Numbered from the stretch's first letter, positions 1-7,287 are shown. The stretch: DNA of 11,436 nucleotides from an uncultured Collinsella sp. (GCA_900553345.1 USDE01000024.1:1-11436), one strand, 5' to 3'. Made by a program: numbers and translations. Notes: generated from the letters alone by a model not told the origin.

Positions 1-2136
1 GTAGGTGTCGTCGAGGGGCTTGAGCGGCAGCAGGGCTGTGGCCTGCGCATCGCCGCGGCGCTCGAGGGCGTGCGCGATCAGCCAGTCGGCGAGCTCGGGG
101 TTCTTGGGTAGCGCTGGTCCGTGCAGGTACGTGCCGATGACGCCCTTGTAGATGATGCCCTCAAAGCCATCGTCGCCGTTGTTGCCGGTGCCCGCAACGA
201 CGGACGTTCCGAGTGGCGTTGCCTCCGCGTCGAGCAGGGTGCGACCTCCATGGTTCTCGAATCCCACAAAGGGCTCAGGTGCCAGATCGGTTTTGACGGC
301 TACGTTGCCAATCAGGCGGTCGGAGCCGCGTACGGTTTCGGCGGCAATGACGCCCAGGCCCTCAATGCGATCGTCGCCCATGTAGTACGAACGGCCGAGC
401 AGCTGATAGCTGCCACAGATGGCAAGCAGCGAGCCGCCATCCTCAACATAGGCCGCGACCTTGTCTTTTTGAGCGAGCAGCTCGTGTGCCACGGCCAGTT
501 GGTCGCGGTCGGAGCCACCGCCCATCATGACGATGTCGGCGTCGGTGAGATCGAGCGACTCGCCCATGCGGACCTCGTCCACGCGAACGGGGATGCCGCG
601 CCAGACGCAGCGGCGCTCGAGCGCGATAACATTGCCGCCGTCGCCGTAGAGGTTAAGGGCATCGGGATACAGGTAGACGATGCGCAGCGGGCGCGAAAGC
701 TCGACTGGCGCGATGCCGACAGGAAGAGCGCTGCCGTCGGCACGGGCTACGGCGCGCCCGGCAACAGCGTCGGCGGTGGCGCCTTTCAGCCCGTCGAGCT
801 CCTTGACCAGCGGCGGGAAGGCCGTGTAGTTGGCGACGGCGTAGAAGGTGTCATTGGCGGCCTCGTCTGCAACGGCGCCAATTGCCTGCGCGACGTCCGA
901 GATAATCGCGGCATCGATGCCGGCGTACTTGAGGCGCACCTGCATGTCGTGCGCGCGCGTGCCTCCGGCAAAGGCGACAAGACCCGGCGTGTCGGCAATG
1001 CGCTCAAAGTCGACGTCGTAGATCCACGATACATCGTGGCCGTCGGCATCGTTATCGTTGAGGAAGAAAGCGCAGAGTCTGCCGCCTGCCGTCTTGATGG
1101 ACTGGATTTGTCGATCGAAGCCTACGGGATTCTTAGCCAGGTTGGCCTCGACGGTGCGGCCGGCGATATCCCAGCGGCCCATGCGTCCGCCGGCGGGGAC
1201 GTAGGCATCGAGCGTGGGCTGCAGGTGCGCTGTATCCACGCCTAACTCATGTGCGGCAAAGAATGCAGCGGCAACGTTGTAGACCATGTACAGGCCGTTG
1301 TAGCGTGTGGCGATGTGTACGGCAGCCGCGTCGGGCGCAGATCCAAAGACCAGGTCGAAACCATAGCCGTCGCAGCCGAGCTCCACGCCCGTCACGCGAC
1401 GGACAAGCGCAGGGCGGGCCCAGCCGCACGAGGGGCAATGGTAGGCACCGAGCTGGCCGTATTGCACGTAGTCATACTCCAGCGGCGCGTTGCACTTTGA
1501 GCAAAAACGTGAGTCGCTAATACGGTCGGACTCGGTGTTGGTGGCGCCGTCGATGCCAAAGGCGATGCTTGCATTGGGAACGCGTGCGGCGATCGCGGCA
1601 CACAGCGGGTCGTCTGCGTTGTAGATGAGCGTCGTTGCCGGCGAAAGTTCCAACGCGTGGGCGATGACCTCTTGGGTGTGATCGATCTCGCCATAGCGAT
1701 CCAGCTGGTCGCGGAACAGGTTGAGCAGCACGAAGTACGTCGGCTTGAGCTTGGGCAGGACGCGCACGGTGTAGAGCTCATCGCATTCAAAAACGCCCAC
1801 GCGCTTGCCGCCGCCGGCTCGCTTGAGGCCGCTGCGCGCCTCGAGCAGTGCACCCACCACGCCCGGCTCCATGTTGTTGCCGGCGCGGTTGCATACCACG
1901 GTGGCGCCGCTGGCGGCAACGGCGTCGGCGATGAGGTTGGAGGTGGTGGTCTTGCCATTAGTACCCGTAATCACCACGCTGCGGTCGACAAGGCCAGCGA
2001 GGTCGCTCAGCAACTCGGGATCGATCTTCATGGCGATGCGGCCGGGGAGTACGCCGCCCTGGCGTTTGAGGACAGAGCGCAGTCCCCAGCGAGCGATATC
2101 GCTCGAGGTACAGGCGAGAGATGAGCGGAGGTTCAT
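1..2136 (-). CDS. murT-gatD: Fused MurT-GatD lipid II isoglutaminyl synthase (3' end off window)
   Basis: Amidates the alpha-carboxyl of D-glutamate in lipid II to D-isoglutamine at the cytoplasmic membrane face, using glutamine as nitrogen donor. I translated the whole frame: 712 codons with no stop. Residues 58-65 are the Mur-ligase P-loop GTNGKTTT. C212, C215, C234 and C237 form the zinc ribbon typical of MurT. The segment around LNDNDADGHDVSWIYD (from residue 359) is the MurT C-terminal (DUF1727) signature. After an Ala-rich linker (about 453-483), GatD begins near 484: YGDGGNV, then CGSYQLLG with nucleophile C574, FENHGGR, and GTYLHG with catalytic H672. About 20 C-terminal residues probably lie off the left edge. 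Start ATG at 2136 has TTAGGAAC upstream with AGGA 8 bases away; no other in-frame start precedes it after the stop at 2179-2181. In Staphylococcus and Streptococcus the two are separate adjacent genes, so the fusion is unusual. Likely in an operon with the two genes upstream (45-base gap). Confidence 0.93.
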   Translation of the reverse strand, partial: MNLRSSLACTSSDIARWGLRSVLKRQGGVLPGRIAMKIDPELLSDLAGLVDRSVVITGTNGKTTTSNLIADAVAASGATVVCNRAGNNMEPGVVGALLEARSGLKRAGGGKRVGVFECDELYTVRVLPKLKPTYFVLLNLFRDQLDRYGEIDHTQEVIAHALELSPATTLIYNADDPLCAAIAARVPNASIAFGIDGATNTESDRISDSRFCSKCNAPLEYDYVQYGQLGAYHCPSCGWARPALVRRVTGVELGCDGYGFDLVFGSAPDAAAVHIATRYNGLYMVYNVAAAFFAAHELGVDTAHLQPTLDAYVPAGGRMGRWDIAGRTVEANLAKNPVGFDRQIQSIKTAGGRLCAFFLNDNDADGHDVSWIYDVDFERIADTPGLVAFAGGTRAHDMQVRLKYAGIDAAIISDVAQAIGAVADEAANDTFYAVANYTAFPPLVKELDGLKGATADAVAGRAVARADGSALPVGIAPVELSRPLRIVYLYPDALNLYGDGGNVIALERRCVWRGIPVRVDEVRMGESLDLTDADIVMMGGGSDRDQLAVAHELLAQKDKVAAYVEDGGSLLAICGSYQLLGRSYYMGDDRIEGLGVIAAETVRGSDRLIGNVAVKTDLAPEPFVGFENHGGRTLLDAEATPLGTSVVAGTGNNGDDGFEGIIYKGVIGTYLHGPALPKNPELADWLIAHALERRGDAQATALLPLKPLDDTY

Positions 2137-2181
2137 GAAACCGTTCCTAACGTAAACGACATGGTCGGGTCGAGTGCGTCA

Positions 2182-3225
2182 CTAAAAACCGTAGCGGCGC
2201 GCAAATTCCTGGGCAAGCTGTGACACGTCTTCACAGGCATTGGCCCAGGGGGCAAAGTCGGGAGTGTCCGAGATAATACCGTCCGCTTCCCAAACGGCCT
2301 GGTGCGAAAGATCCCAGGGATCGCGCGGCTCGGGCCGGCAGGGAAGGTACGGCGTCTGGTACATGGGGTTCAGCAAGAAGAACGCGCCGCCCTCGCAACG
2401 GTTGGCAAACTCACGCAGCGCGCGTGTCGCCGGGCGCATCTTGTTCGTTTTGAACAATAGGATTGTGCGGGCGAGCAGATACCAAGGAGAGTTCTCGAGC
2501 GCGTCAGCCCCGATCTCTTCCTCGAGTTGGTGGGCTAGGGCAAAAAAGCCGTCCTCGTCTTCCAGACGAGCGAGGGCGAGCAACACGGTGCCTGCGGCTC
2601 GGGTGGGATAGCCTTCTGCTTTAAGGACGCGGCGGGCGTAGTTGGCGGCAGCACGGTAGCGAGCGCTCGCCATACATAGCTGCGAGATGGCCTCGAGTGT
2701 ATGAAGCCACCCGATAAGAGCCGGCTCGCTCACGGTAAGGTCTGCTGCAGTGACACCGTCGGCCAAAACATTATTGGCCCAGTGGTGCGGGGCTTCCATG
2801 TCGAACCCGGGCACGCTTTGCTGCAGGTAATCGGCCGTGGTCGCCTCGAGCTTCATCAGGTCACCCAGGCAGGCGTCAACGGGCGTGTCGGCCAGGATGA
2901 TGGCGAGCAGCTGCGCGTCGACAGCCAGTGCATCGACGCGGACAATTTTGAGCAGCTCATCGCGCATGTCGTCGAACAGGCGATTACGCGTCTGTTCGAA
3001 CTCCTCGTCACTGCCCATGTCCTCGATGCGATGGAGCTCGTCGAGCAGGTGGCGATGAATACCGGCATAGGACAGCAGTGCCTGGGCATGCTCGGTCTGC
3101 GCATACTTATGAGGGTTGACGCTCACGTCGTTATGGACAAGCTCGCGTGCTGCATCGGTGAGCTCGGGGTGCGACGCCAGATAGGTGCGCTCCAAGTAGG
3201 CGGGGATGTAGACGCTCGGATCCAT
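2182..3225 (-). CDS. Unknown protein with TPR/ST7-like helical repeats (paralog B)
   Basis: A 347-residue, probably cytoplasmic protein with no signal peptide or membrane segment. I do not recognise a specific function. It is mostly amphipathic helices rich in Ala, Leu, Glu and Arg. Residues about 167-222 (SARYRAAANYARRVL and following) and 247-284 (NSPWYLLARTILLFK, then REFANRC) read as TPR-like helix pairs. The tail with RDPWDLSHQAVWEADG (about 301-316) followed by TPDFAPW resembles the end of bacterial TPR proteins of the ST7-like type; that assignment is from memory. It aligns along most of its length with the upstream gene, so the two look like tandem paralogs. The start ATG overlaps the upstream stop by one base (TAATG) and has a GGGAGGGGA ribosome-binding site 6 bases upstream, which fixes the start and implies translational coupling. 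The fused murT-gatD follows 45 bases downstream. Confidence 0.85.
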   Translation of the reverse strand: MDPSVYIPAYLERTYLASHPELTDAARELVHNDVSVNPHKYAQTEHAQALLSYAGIHRHLLDELHRIEDMGSDEEFEQTRNRLFDDMRDELLKIVRVDALAVDAQLLAIILADTPVDACLGDLMKLEATTADYLQQSVPGFDMEAPHHWANNVLADGVTAADLTVSEPALIGWLHTLEAISQLCMASARYRAAANYARRVLKAEGYPTRAAGTVLLALARLEDEDGFFALAHQLEEEIGADALENSPWYLLARTILLFKTNKMRPATRALREFANRCEGGAFFLLNPMYQTPYLPCRPEPRDPWDLSHQAVWEADGIISDTPDFAPWANACEDVSQLAQEFARRYGF

Positions 3226-4301
3226 TAGAGGTCCCCTCCCTTAAATGGAAGCCCCTGCTCGGCTGCACGCAGGATGCGCTCGTCGATCTGGGAACGCACG
3301 ATATCGTTGGTGGCGACCCAGGCGGCAAAGCTGGCGTTGTCGGGAGCGCCCAGGCCCTCCTGCAGTACCGGCGTTGCCTCGGACAGTGCAAGGACGAGCT
3401 CGTCGGTGGAGCCTGCGCCCACGTTGACGCGGGCATAGACGCCATCGGGAAACTCGGTTTGGAAGTAGAGCGCCTCGGCCGCGTGCGGGCACGAGCGCGC
3501 AAGGATACGCAGGTAGTGCTCGGCGCCCTCGTAGTCCAGCTCGCGCCAGGCTGCGCTCATCAGCGCGATGAGCGTCCACGGGTCCAAGTCGCGCTCCGCG
3601 TCCTTGGGACGACGGCGCAGCGGCGTGTTGGCGAGATAGGGGACGGAGTGGGCAGAGCGAAAGCGCTTGAGCTCCTCGGCGGGGTATTCGAGCTTTGCCA
3701 TGGCGAGCATCGCGGTGTGGCGGACACCAGCGGGGTCGTTGGGCGCAAAGTCGAGGCTGCGGTTTGCGGCTTCGAGCGACATGCGATAGCGGCCGCTAAT
3801 GAGCGCGCGTGACGCAAGGGCGGCAAGCCAGCGCAGATAGGGGCGGCGCGTAAGGTCGCCTGCGGCCTCACGCTCGTAGGGGTCCTGCGCCGAGGCGATT
3901 TTGAGCGCCAGGTCATGCTCGACTTCATCGCGCTTGGATGCCAAGTACTGTACGTATTCCTCGTTGGAGCTGGCGGTGAGGGCGGTCAGCATGCGCTGGG
4001 CATCCCAGTTGGTCGGATCGAGCGCGGCTGCCTCGCGGAGCATGTTCTCGGCAGCTGCCTCTTCCTGCTCTGCCTGGGTATCGTCAGGGATAAAGGGAAT
4101 GCGGTAGTCGACGGCCTCGACCACCTTGGCAATCAGATGTCCGGCGCGGTCGCGGTCGTGCACGATGAGCGGTGCGGGGTTGCGGGTGAATTGTTCCATC
4201 AGACGCTCTACGGCGGCACCGTCGGTGAGCGGGATATTGTCGCGGCGCAAGGCCTCAAGAACGAGGCGATGGCAATCCTCTTGAATGGGATCGAATGCCA
4301 T
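3225..4301 (-). CDS. Unknown protein with TPR/ST7-like helical repeats (paralog A)
   Basis: A 358-residue soluble helical protein, first gene of the minus-strand cluster. Specific function is not recognised. Residues about 84-105 (AENMLREAAALDPTNWDAQR) and 156-205 (ISGRYRMSLEAANRSLDF, then PNDPAGVRHTAMLAMAKLE) have TPR character: a 'place in order' Pro-Asn/Asp turn followed by paired helices. A third unit covers about 240-280 (DPWTLIALMSAAWRELDYEG). The same three blocks occur in the next gene in the same order. I chose ATG 4301 because AAGGAGG lies only 4 bases upstream; an in-frame ATG at 4331 would add 10 residues but lacks a comparable ribosome-binding site. The stop overlaps the next start (TAATG). 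TPR-type scaffolds usually mediate protein-protein contacts; a role alongside the cell-wall amidation enzyme downstream is only inference from context. Confidence 0.85.
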   Translation of the reverse strand: MAFDPIQEDCHRLVLEALRRDNIPLTDGAAVERLMEQFTRNPAPLIVHDRDRAGHLIAKVVEAVDYRIPFIPDDTQAEQEEAAAENMLREAAALDPTNWDAQRMLTALTASSNEEYVQYLASKRDEVEHDLALKIASAQDPYEREAAGDLTRRPYLRWLAALASRALISGRYRMSLEAANRSLDFAPNDPAGVRHTAMLAMAKLEYPAEELKRFRSAHSVPYLANTPLRRRPKDAERDLDPWTLIALMSAAWRELDYEGAEHYLRILARSCPHAAEALYFQTEFPDGVYARVNVGAGSTDELVLALSEATPVLQEGLGAPDNASFAAWVATNDIVRSQIDERILRAAEQGLPFKGGDL

Positions 4302-4305
4302 GGGG

Positions 4306-4312
4306 CCTCCTT
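4306..4312 (-). promoter_or_regulatory. Strong ribosome-binding site fixing the start of paralog A
   Basis: AAGGAGG on the minus strand, 4 bases before the ATG at 4301. It decides this start over the in-frame ATG at 4331. Confidence 0.8.
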
Positions 4313-4549
4313 TGCTGCGGTTAGGGTTCAAATGTTTCTATATAAGGTTCTAGTTTACCCGCATGTGGCACACCGGGGGTGCCGCACTTGGACTTGCACC
4401 TTTGCACCACGAAGACGGATGTCGCACAAATGTCGGCACCTTGGACGACCGAGTGGTATCACGGTGCCGCAAACGGTCGATTTTTGGCGGCGAACGGTGC
4501 ATATTTTGGAGGGGCACGGTCCTGCCCGGGATATGTAGTCAACCTTGAT

Positions 4550-4616
4550 AAAACGTTTGCCCAGCTTGGGAGTATGAATGCCGCACAAGGGTCTTCAGGG
4601 ATAGAAAAAACGTTTC
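4550..4616. repeat. Two AAACGTTT palindromes, possible operators
   Basis: The perfect 8-base palindrome AAACGTTT occurs at 4551-4558 (in GATAAAACGTTTGCC) and again at 4608-4615 (in GAAAAAACGTTTCATC), centres 57 bases apart. A related GAGACGTTT lies at 4683-4691. A palindrome with a central CG and A/T flanks is the style of LacI-family operators. Neither copy fits the CcpA cre consensus well, and no regulator gene is in view. The functional role is inference. Confidence 0.3.
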
Positions 4617-4658
4617 ATCATTGGCGGCTTTAGGTGAATAACTGACCAACCAGAACGG

Positions 4659-4664
4659 TAAAAT
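4659..4664 (+). promoter_or_regulatory. Candidate -10 element for the alcohol dehydrogenase
   Basis: TAAAAT is a one-mismatch match to TATAAT about 138 bases before the start codon. I see no good TTGACA-like element at the right distance, so this is weak. TATATA at 4760-4765 is an alternative. Confidence 0.2.
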
Positions 4665-4734
4665 AGTGTTTGTCTGAGCGTTGAGACGTTTAGACATCGC
4701 GCATTGTCATCGCCGGCAACGCGCAAACCGGTCC

Positions 4735-4761
4735 TAACGGAGCCAATTGGGTGCTCCGTTA
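4735..4761. repeat. 9-bp inverted repeat in the leader of the alcohol dehydrogenase gene
   Basis: TAACGGAGC (4735-4743) pairs perfectly with GCTCCGTTA (4753-4761) around a 9-base loop CAATTGGGT. It lies 41-67 bases before the start codon. No T-run follows, so it does not look like an intrinsic terminator; an operator or a mRNA leader hairpin fits better. It touches TATATA at 4760-4765, which could itself be a -10 element. Confidence 0.45.
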
Positions 4762-4801
4762 TATACGCAAGTCTAAGAGGGGCTTGTTTAGGAGGCACAG
4801 T

Positions 4802-6025
4802 ATGGGACGTTTTACCAATCCTCGCGATCTGTACTTTGGTGAGGGCGCTCGCCACGAGGTGAAGAACCTCAAGGGTAAGAAGGCCATCATCGTTTCTGGC
4901 GGCAGCTCTATGCGCCGCGGCGGGTTCCTGCAGGACGTTGAGGCCGACCTCAAAGAGGCCGGCATGGAGGTCAAGCTGTTCGAGGGCGTCGAGTCCGATC
5001 CCTCCATCGAGACCGTCATGAAGGGCGCAGCCGCTATGCGCGACTTCGAGCCCGACTGGATCGTTGCTATCGGCGGCGGTTCGCCCATCGATGCTGCTAA
5101 GGCCATGTGGGTCTTCTACGAGTATCCCGAGGAGTCCTTCGACAACATTATCCAGCCGTTCAGCTTCCCCGAGCTGCGTCAGAAGGCTCACTTCTGCGCC
5201 ATTTCCTCTACCTCCGGCACTGCTACCGAGGTCACCGCATTCTCCGTCATCACGGATTACGAAAAGGGCATCAAGTACCCGCTGGCCGACTTCAACATCA
5301 CCCCTGATGTCGCCATCGTCGACCCCGAGCTCACCTACACCATGCCCGCCAAGCTGTGCGCTCACACCGGCATGGATGCTCTGACCCACTGCATGGAGGC
5401 CTACGTTTCCACCTGCGCCTCTATGTTCACCGACGCCAACGCTCTGCACGGCATCCGCGAGATCGTCGAGTGGCTGCCCAAGTCCTATGCTGGCGACCAT
5501 GAGGCCCGTCAGCACATGCACGAGGCTCAGTGCATCGCCGGTATCGCCTTCTCCTCGGGCCTGCTCGGCATCGTTCACTCCATGGCTCACAAGACCGGTG
5601 CTGCCTTCGAGAACGGCCACATCATCCACGGTGCCGCTAACGCCATGTACCTGGGCAAGGTCATCCAGTGGAACTCCAAGGATCCCCGTGCTGCCGAGCG
5701 TTACGCTTACGTGGCCAAGGAGATCCTGCACCTTCCCGGCGAGACCAACGAGGAGCTCATCGCTGCGCTCGTCCAGAAGATCCGCGACCTCAACGACCAG
5801 CTCAACATTCCGCAGTCCATCAAGGATTACGCGAACGGTGGCGTGAAGGTCGACGCCGAGAACCCGCAGATGGTTTCCGAGGAGGAGTTCCTCGCCAAGC
5901 TGCCCGAGATTGCCGCGAACGCCGAGCAGGACGCCTGCACGCCCGAGAACCCGCGTGAGACCAAGGCTGCCGACTTCGAGAAGATCCTCAAGGCCTGCTA
6001 CTACGACACCGACATCGATTTCTAA
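4802..6025 (+). CDS. Iron-containing alcohol dehydrogenase
   Basis: A 407-residue group III (Fe-ADH, PF00465) dehydrogenase, interconverting an alcohol and an aldehyde with NAD(P)H in the cytosol; the substrate cannot be read from sequence. GGGSPIDAAK at 91-100 is the nucleotide-binding loop. Metal ligands by family alignment are D192 and H196 (MDALTH), H259 (HSMAH) and H276 (HIIHG). H263 is the conserved active-site His. HSMAHKTGAAF matches the type related to the C-terminal half of AdhE, but there is no aldehyde dehydrogenase domain. Start ATG 4802 is chosen for AGGAGG ending 6 bases upstream; the frame extends upstream to a GTG at 4751 without such a site. Codon use is strongly biased to GCC, ATC, CTC, AAG and GAG, suggesting high expression. 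A strong terminator follows. Likely role: NADH disposal during fermentation. Confidence 0.95.
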   Translation: MGRFTNPRDLYFGEGARHEVKNLKGKKAIIVSGGSSMRRGGFLQDVEADLKEAGMEVKLFEGVESDPSIETVMKGAAAMRDFEPDWIVAIGGGSPIDAAKAMWVFYEYPEESFDNIIQPFSFPELRQKAHFCAISSTSGTATEVTAFSVITDYEKGIKYPLADFNITPDVAIVDPELTYTMPAKLCAHTGMDALTHCMEAYVSTCASMFTDANALHGIREIVEWLPKSYAGDHEARQHMHEAQCIAGIAFSSGLLGIVHSMAHKTGAAFENGHIIHGAANAMYLGKVIQWNSKDPRAAERYAYVAKEILHLPGETNEELIAALVQKIRDLNDQLNIPQSIKDYANGGVKVDAENPQMVSEEEFLAKLPEIAANAEQDACTPENPRETKAADFEKILKACYYDTDIDF

Positions 6026-6045
6026 TCGACTCTTGTTATCGTAAC

Positions 6046-6092
6046 GAGGGGCTCCGCACGTATCTGTACGGAGCCCCTTTCTTTTTTCTTTT
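6046..6092 (+). terminator. Rho-independent terminator after the alcohol dehydrogenase
   Basis: AGGGGCTCCG (6047-6056) pairs with CGGAGCCCCT (6069-6078) around a 12-base loop, followed by a T-rich tract of about 15 bases with two C's (6078-6092). It is a textbook intrinsic terminator. It ends only 16 bases before the gldA start codon. Confidence 0.9.
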
Positions 6093-6108
6093 AGAGAATG
6101 GGATAGTT

Positions 6109-7209
6109 ATGGCTGCAATTTTCAATAGCCCCAGCAAGTACATCCAGGGTCCGGACGAGCTGGCCAAGCTCGGTTCCTATGTCGAGCCGCTCGGCGCTAA
6201 GGCCCTCGTCATCGTGACGCCTTCGGGCAAGAAGCGCGTCGGTGCCAAGATCGAGGGCGGCTTTGCCGAGGCTAAGGCCGAGCTGCTGTTTGAGGATTTT
6301 AACGGCGAGTGCTCCAAGGGCGAGGTCGATCGCCTGGTTGCGCTCGCTCGCGACAACGGTTGCGATATCGTCGTCGGCGTCGGTGGCGGCAAGATCCTCG
6401 ACACCGCTAAGGCCGTCGCCTATTACCTGGAGTCCCCGGTTATCATTTGCCCCACCATTGCTTCGACCGATGCCCCGTGTTCGGCGCTTTCGGTGCTCTA
6501 TACCGATGACGGCCAGTTCGACAAGTACCTCTTCCTTAAGGCAAACCCCAATATTGTCCTTATGGATACGACGGTTATCGCGGCGAGCCCGGTGCGCCTG
6601 ACGGTTTCCGGTATGGGCGATGCGCTCGCAACCTATTTCGAGGCCCAGGCGACGCACGATGCCGACGGCGGCACCTGCGCTGGCGGCAAGGGCGGAATGG
6701 CCGGCCTGGCGCTCGCCAAGCTCTGCTATGAGACGCTCATGGCCGATGGCGTCAAGGCCAAGGTTGCGCTGGAGAAGGGTGCGCTCACGCCTGCCGTCGA
6801 GCACATCATCGAGGCCAATACGCTGCTTTCGGGCATTGGCTTTGAGAGCTCGGGCCTTGCTGCTGCTCATGCCATCCACAATGGTCTGACGATGCTGCCC
6901 GAGTGCCACGGCATGTATCACGGCGAGAAGGTCGCCTTTGGCACCATCGTCCAGCTGGTACTCGAGGATGCTCCGACTGAGAAACTCGAGGAAGTCTTGG
7001 GCTTCTGCATTGAGCTGGGCCTACCGGTCACGATGAAGGAACTTGGCGTTGCCGAGCTTACGCGCGAGAAGGCCATGATTGTTGCCGAGGCCGCGTGCGC
7101 GCCCGAGGACACCATGTGCAACATGCCGTTTGAGGTGACGCCCGAGATGGTTGCAAACGCCATTCTGGGTGCCGACGCACTGGGTCACTACTATCTCATG
7201 GATGAGTAA
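6109..7209 (+). CDS. gldA: Glycerol dehydrogenase
   Basis: A 366-residue zinc-dependent, NAD-linked glycerol dehydrogenase (EC 1.1.1.6 family), oxidising glycerol to dihydroxyacetone or running in reverse as an NADH sink. GVGGGKILDTAK (90-101) binds the nicotinamide nucleotide. STDAPCSALSVLY (119-131) is the family signature with D121. Zinc ligands by family alignment are D171 (GMGDALATYFEA), H254 (AAAHAIHNG) and H271 (YHGEK). Length and order are normal for GldA. The start ATG has only a weak ribosome-binding site (GGGA 5 bases upstream). The upstream terminator leaves almost no room for a promoter, so expression may depend on readthrough from the alcohol dehydrogenase or on a promoter overlapping the terminator. 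No dihydroxyacetone kinase genes are in view. A strong terminator follows. Confidence 0.95.
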   Translation: MAAIFNSPSKYIQGPDELAKLGSYVEPLGAKALVIVTPSGKKRVGAKIEGGFAEAKAELLFEDFNGECSKGEVDRLVALARDNGCDIVVGVGGGKILDTAKAVAYYLESPVIICPTIASTDAPCSALSVLYTDDGQFDKYLFLKANPNIVLMDTTVIAASPVRLTVSGMGDALATYFEAQATHDADGGTCAGGKGGMAGLALAKLCYETLMADGVKAKVALEKGALTPAVEHIIEANTLLSGIGFESSGLAAAHAIHNGLTMLPECHGMYHGEKVAFGTIVQLVLEDAPTEKLEEVLGFCIELGLPVTMKELGVAELTREKAMIVAEAACAPEDTMCNMPFEVTPEMVANAILGADALGHYYLMDE

Positions 7210-7226
7210 ACTAAACTAAGGTAAGG

Positions 7227-7262
7227 AAGGGGCAAAGCCAACAGATGGCTTTGCCCCTTTTT
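7227..7262 (+). terminator. Rho-independent terminator after gldA
   Basis: AAGGGGCAAAGCCA (7227-7240) pairs perfectly over 14 bases with TGGCTTTGCCCCTT (7246-7259), loop ACAGA, then a run of five T's (7258-7262). Confidence 0.95.
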
Positions 7263-7287
7263 GCTATGGTGCAAAGGGGTCAGGTTA

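Larger units (their letters stand above)
4302..4801. other. 500-base divergent intergenic region, no convincing gene
   Basis: This stretch separates the minus-strand TPR operon from the plus-strand alcohol dehydrogenase and must hold both promoters. Short open frames exist (for example 4363-4548 on the plus strand) but lack ribosome-binding sites and recognisable sequence. It is more AT-rich in patches (4331-4356, 4541-4556, 4601-4616, 4655-4672) than the flanking genes. It holds repeated TG(C/T)CGCA motifs, AAACGTTT palindromes and a 9-bp hairpin, listed separately. No tRNA or known riboswitch pattern was recognised. Confidence 0.75.

Noticed and set aside
121..1245. Long plus-strand open frame opposite murT-gatD (374 codons)
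   Set aside because: It is the antisense shadow of a GC-rich gene; the minus strand carries clear MurT and GatD motifs and this frame has no recognisable domain or ribosome-binding site.
4434..4485. CGGCACC...GGTGCCG hairpin followed by TTTTT as a terminator
   Set aside because: The T-run starts 11 bases after the 7-bp stem and no plus-strand gene lies upstream to terminate.
4363..4548. Small plus-strand open frame in the divergent intergenic region
   Set aside because: No ribosome-binding site, no protein-like pattern, and it overlaps the repeated motifs and likely regulatory DNA.
4540..4625. CcpA cre site reading of the AAACGTTT motifs
   Set aside because: Both copies miss four or more positions of TGWAANCGNTNWCA.
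4595..5731. Minus-strand open frame (378 codons) opposite the alcohol dehydrogenase
   Set aside because: Its low-complexity Gly/Asp/Val-rich product mirrors the dehydrogenase codons, whose family motifs are on the plus strand.
4802..6025. Assignment as bifunctional AdhE
   Set aside because: Only the alcohol dehydrogenase half is present; there is no aldehyde dehydrogenase domain upstream in frame.
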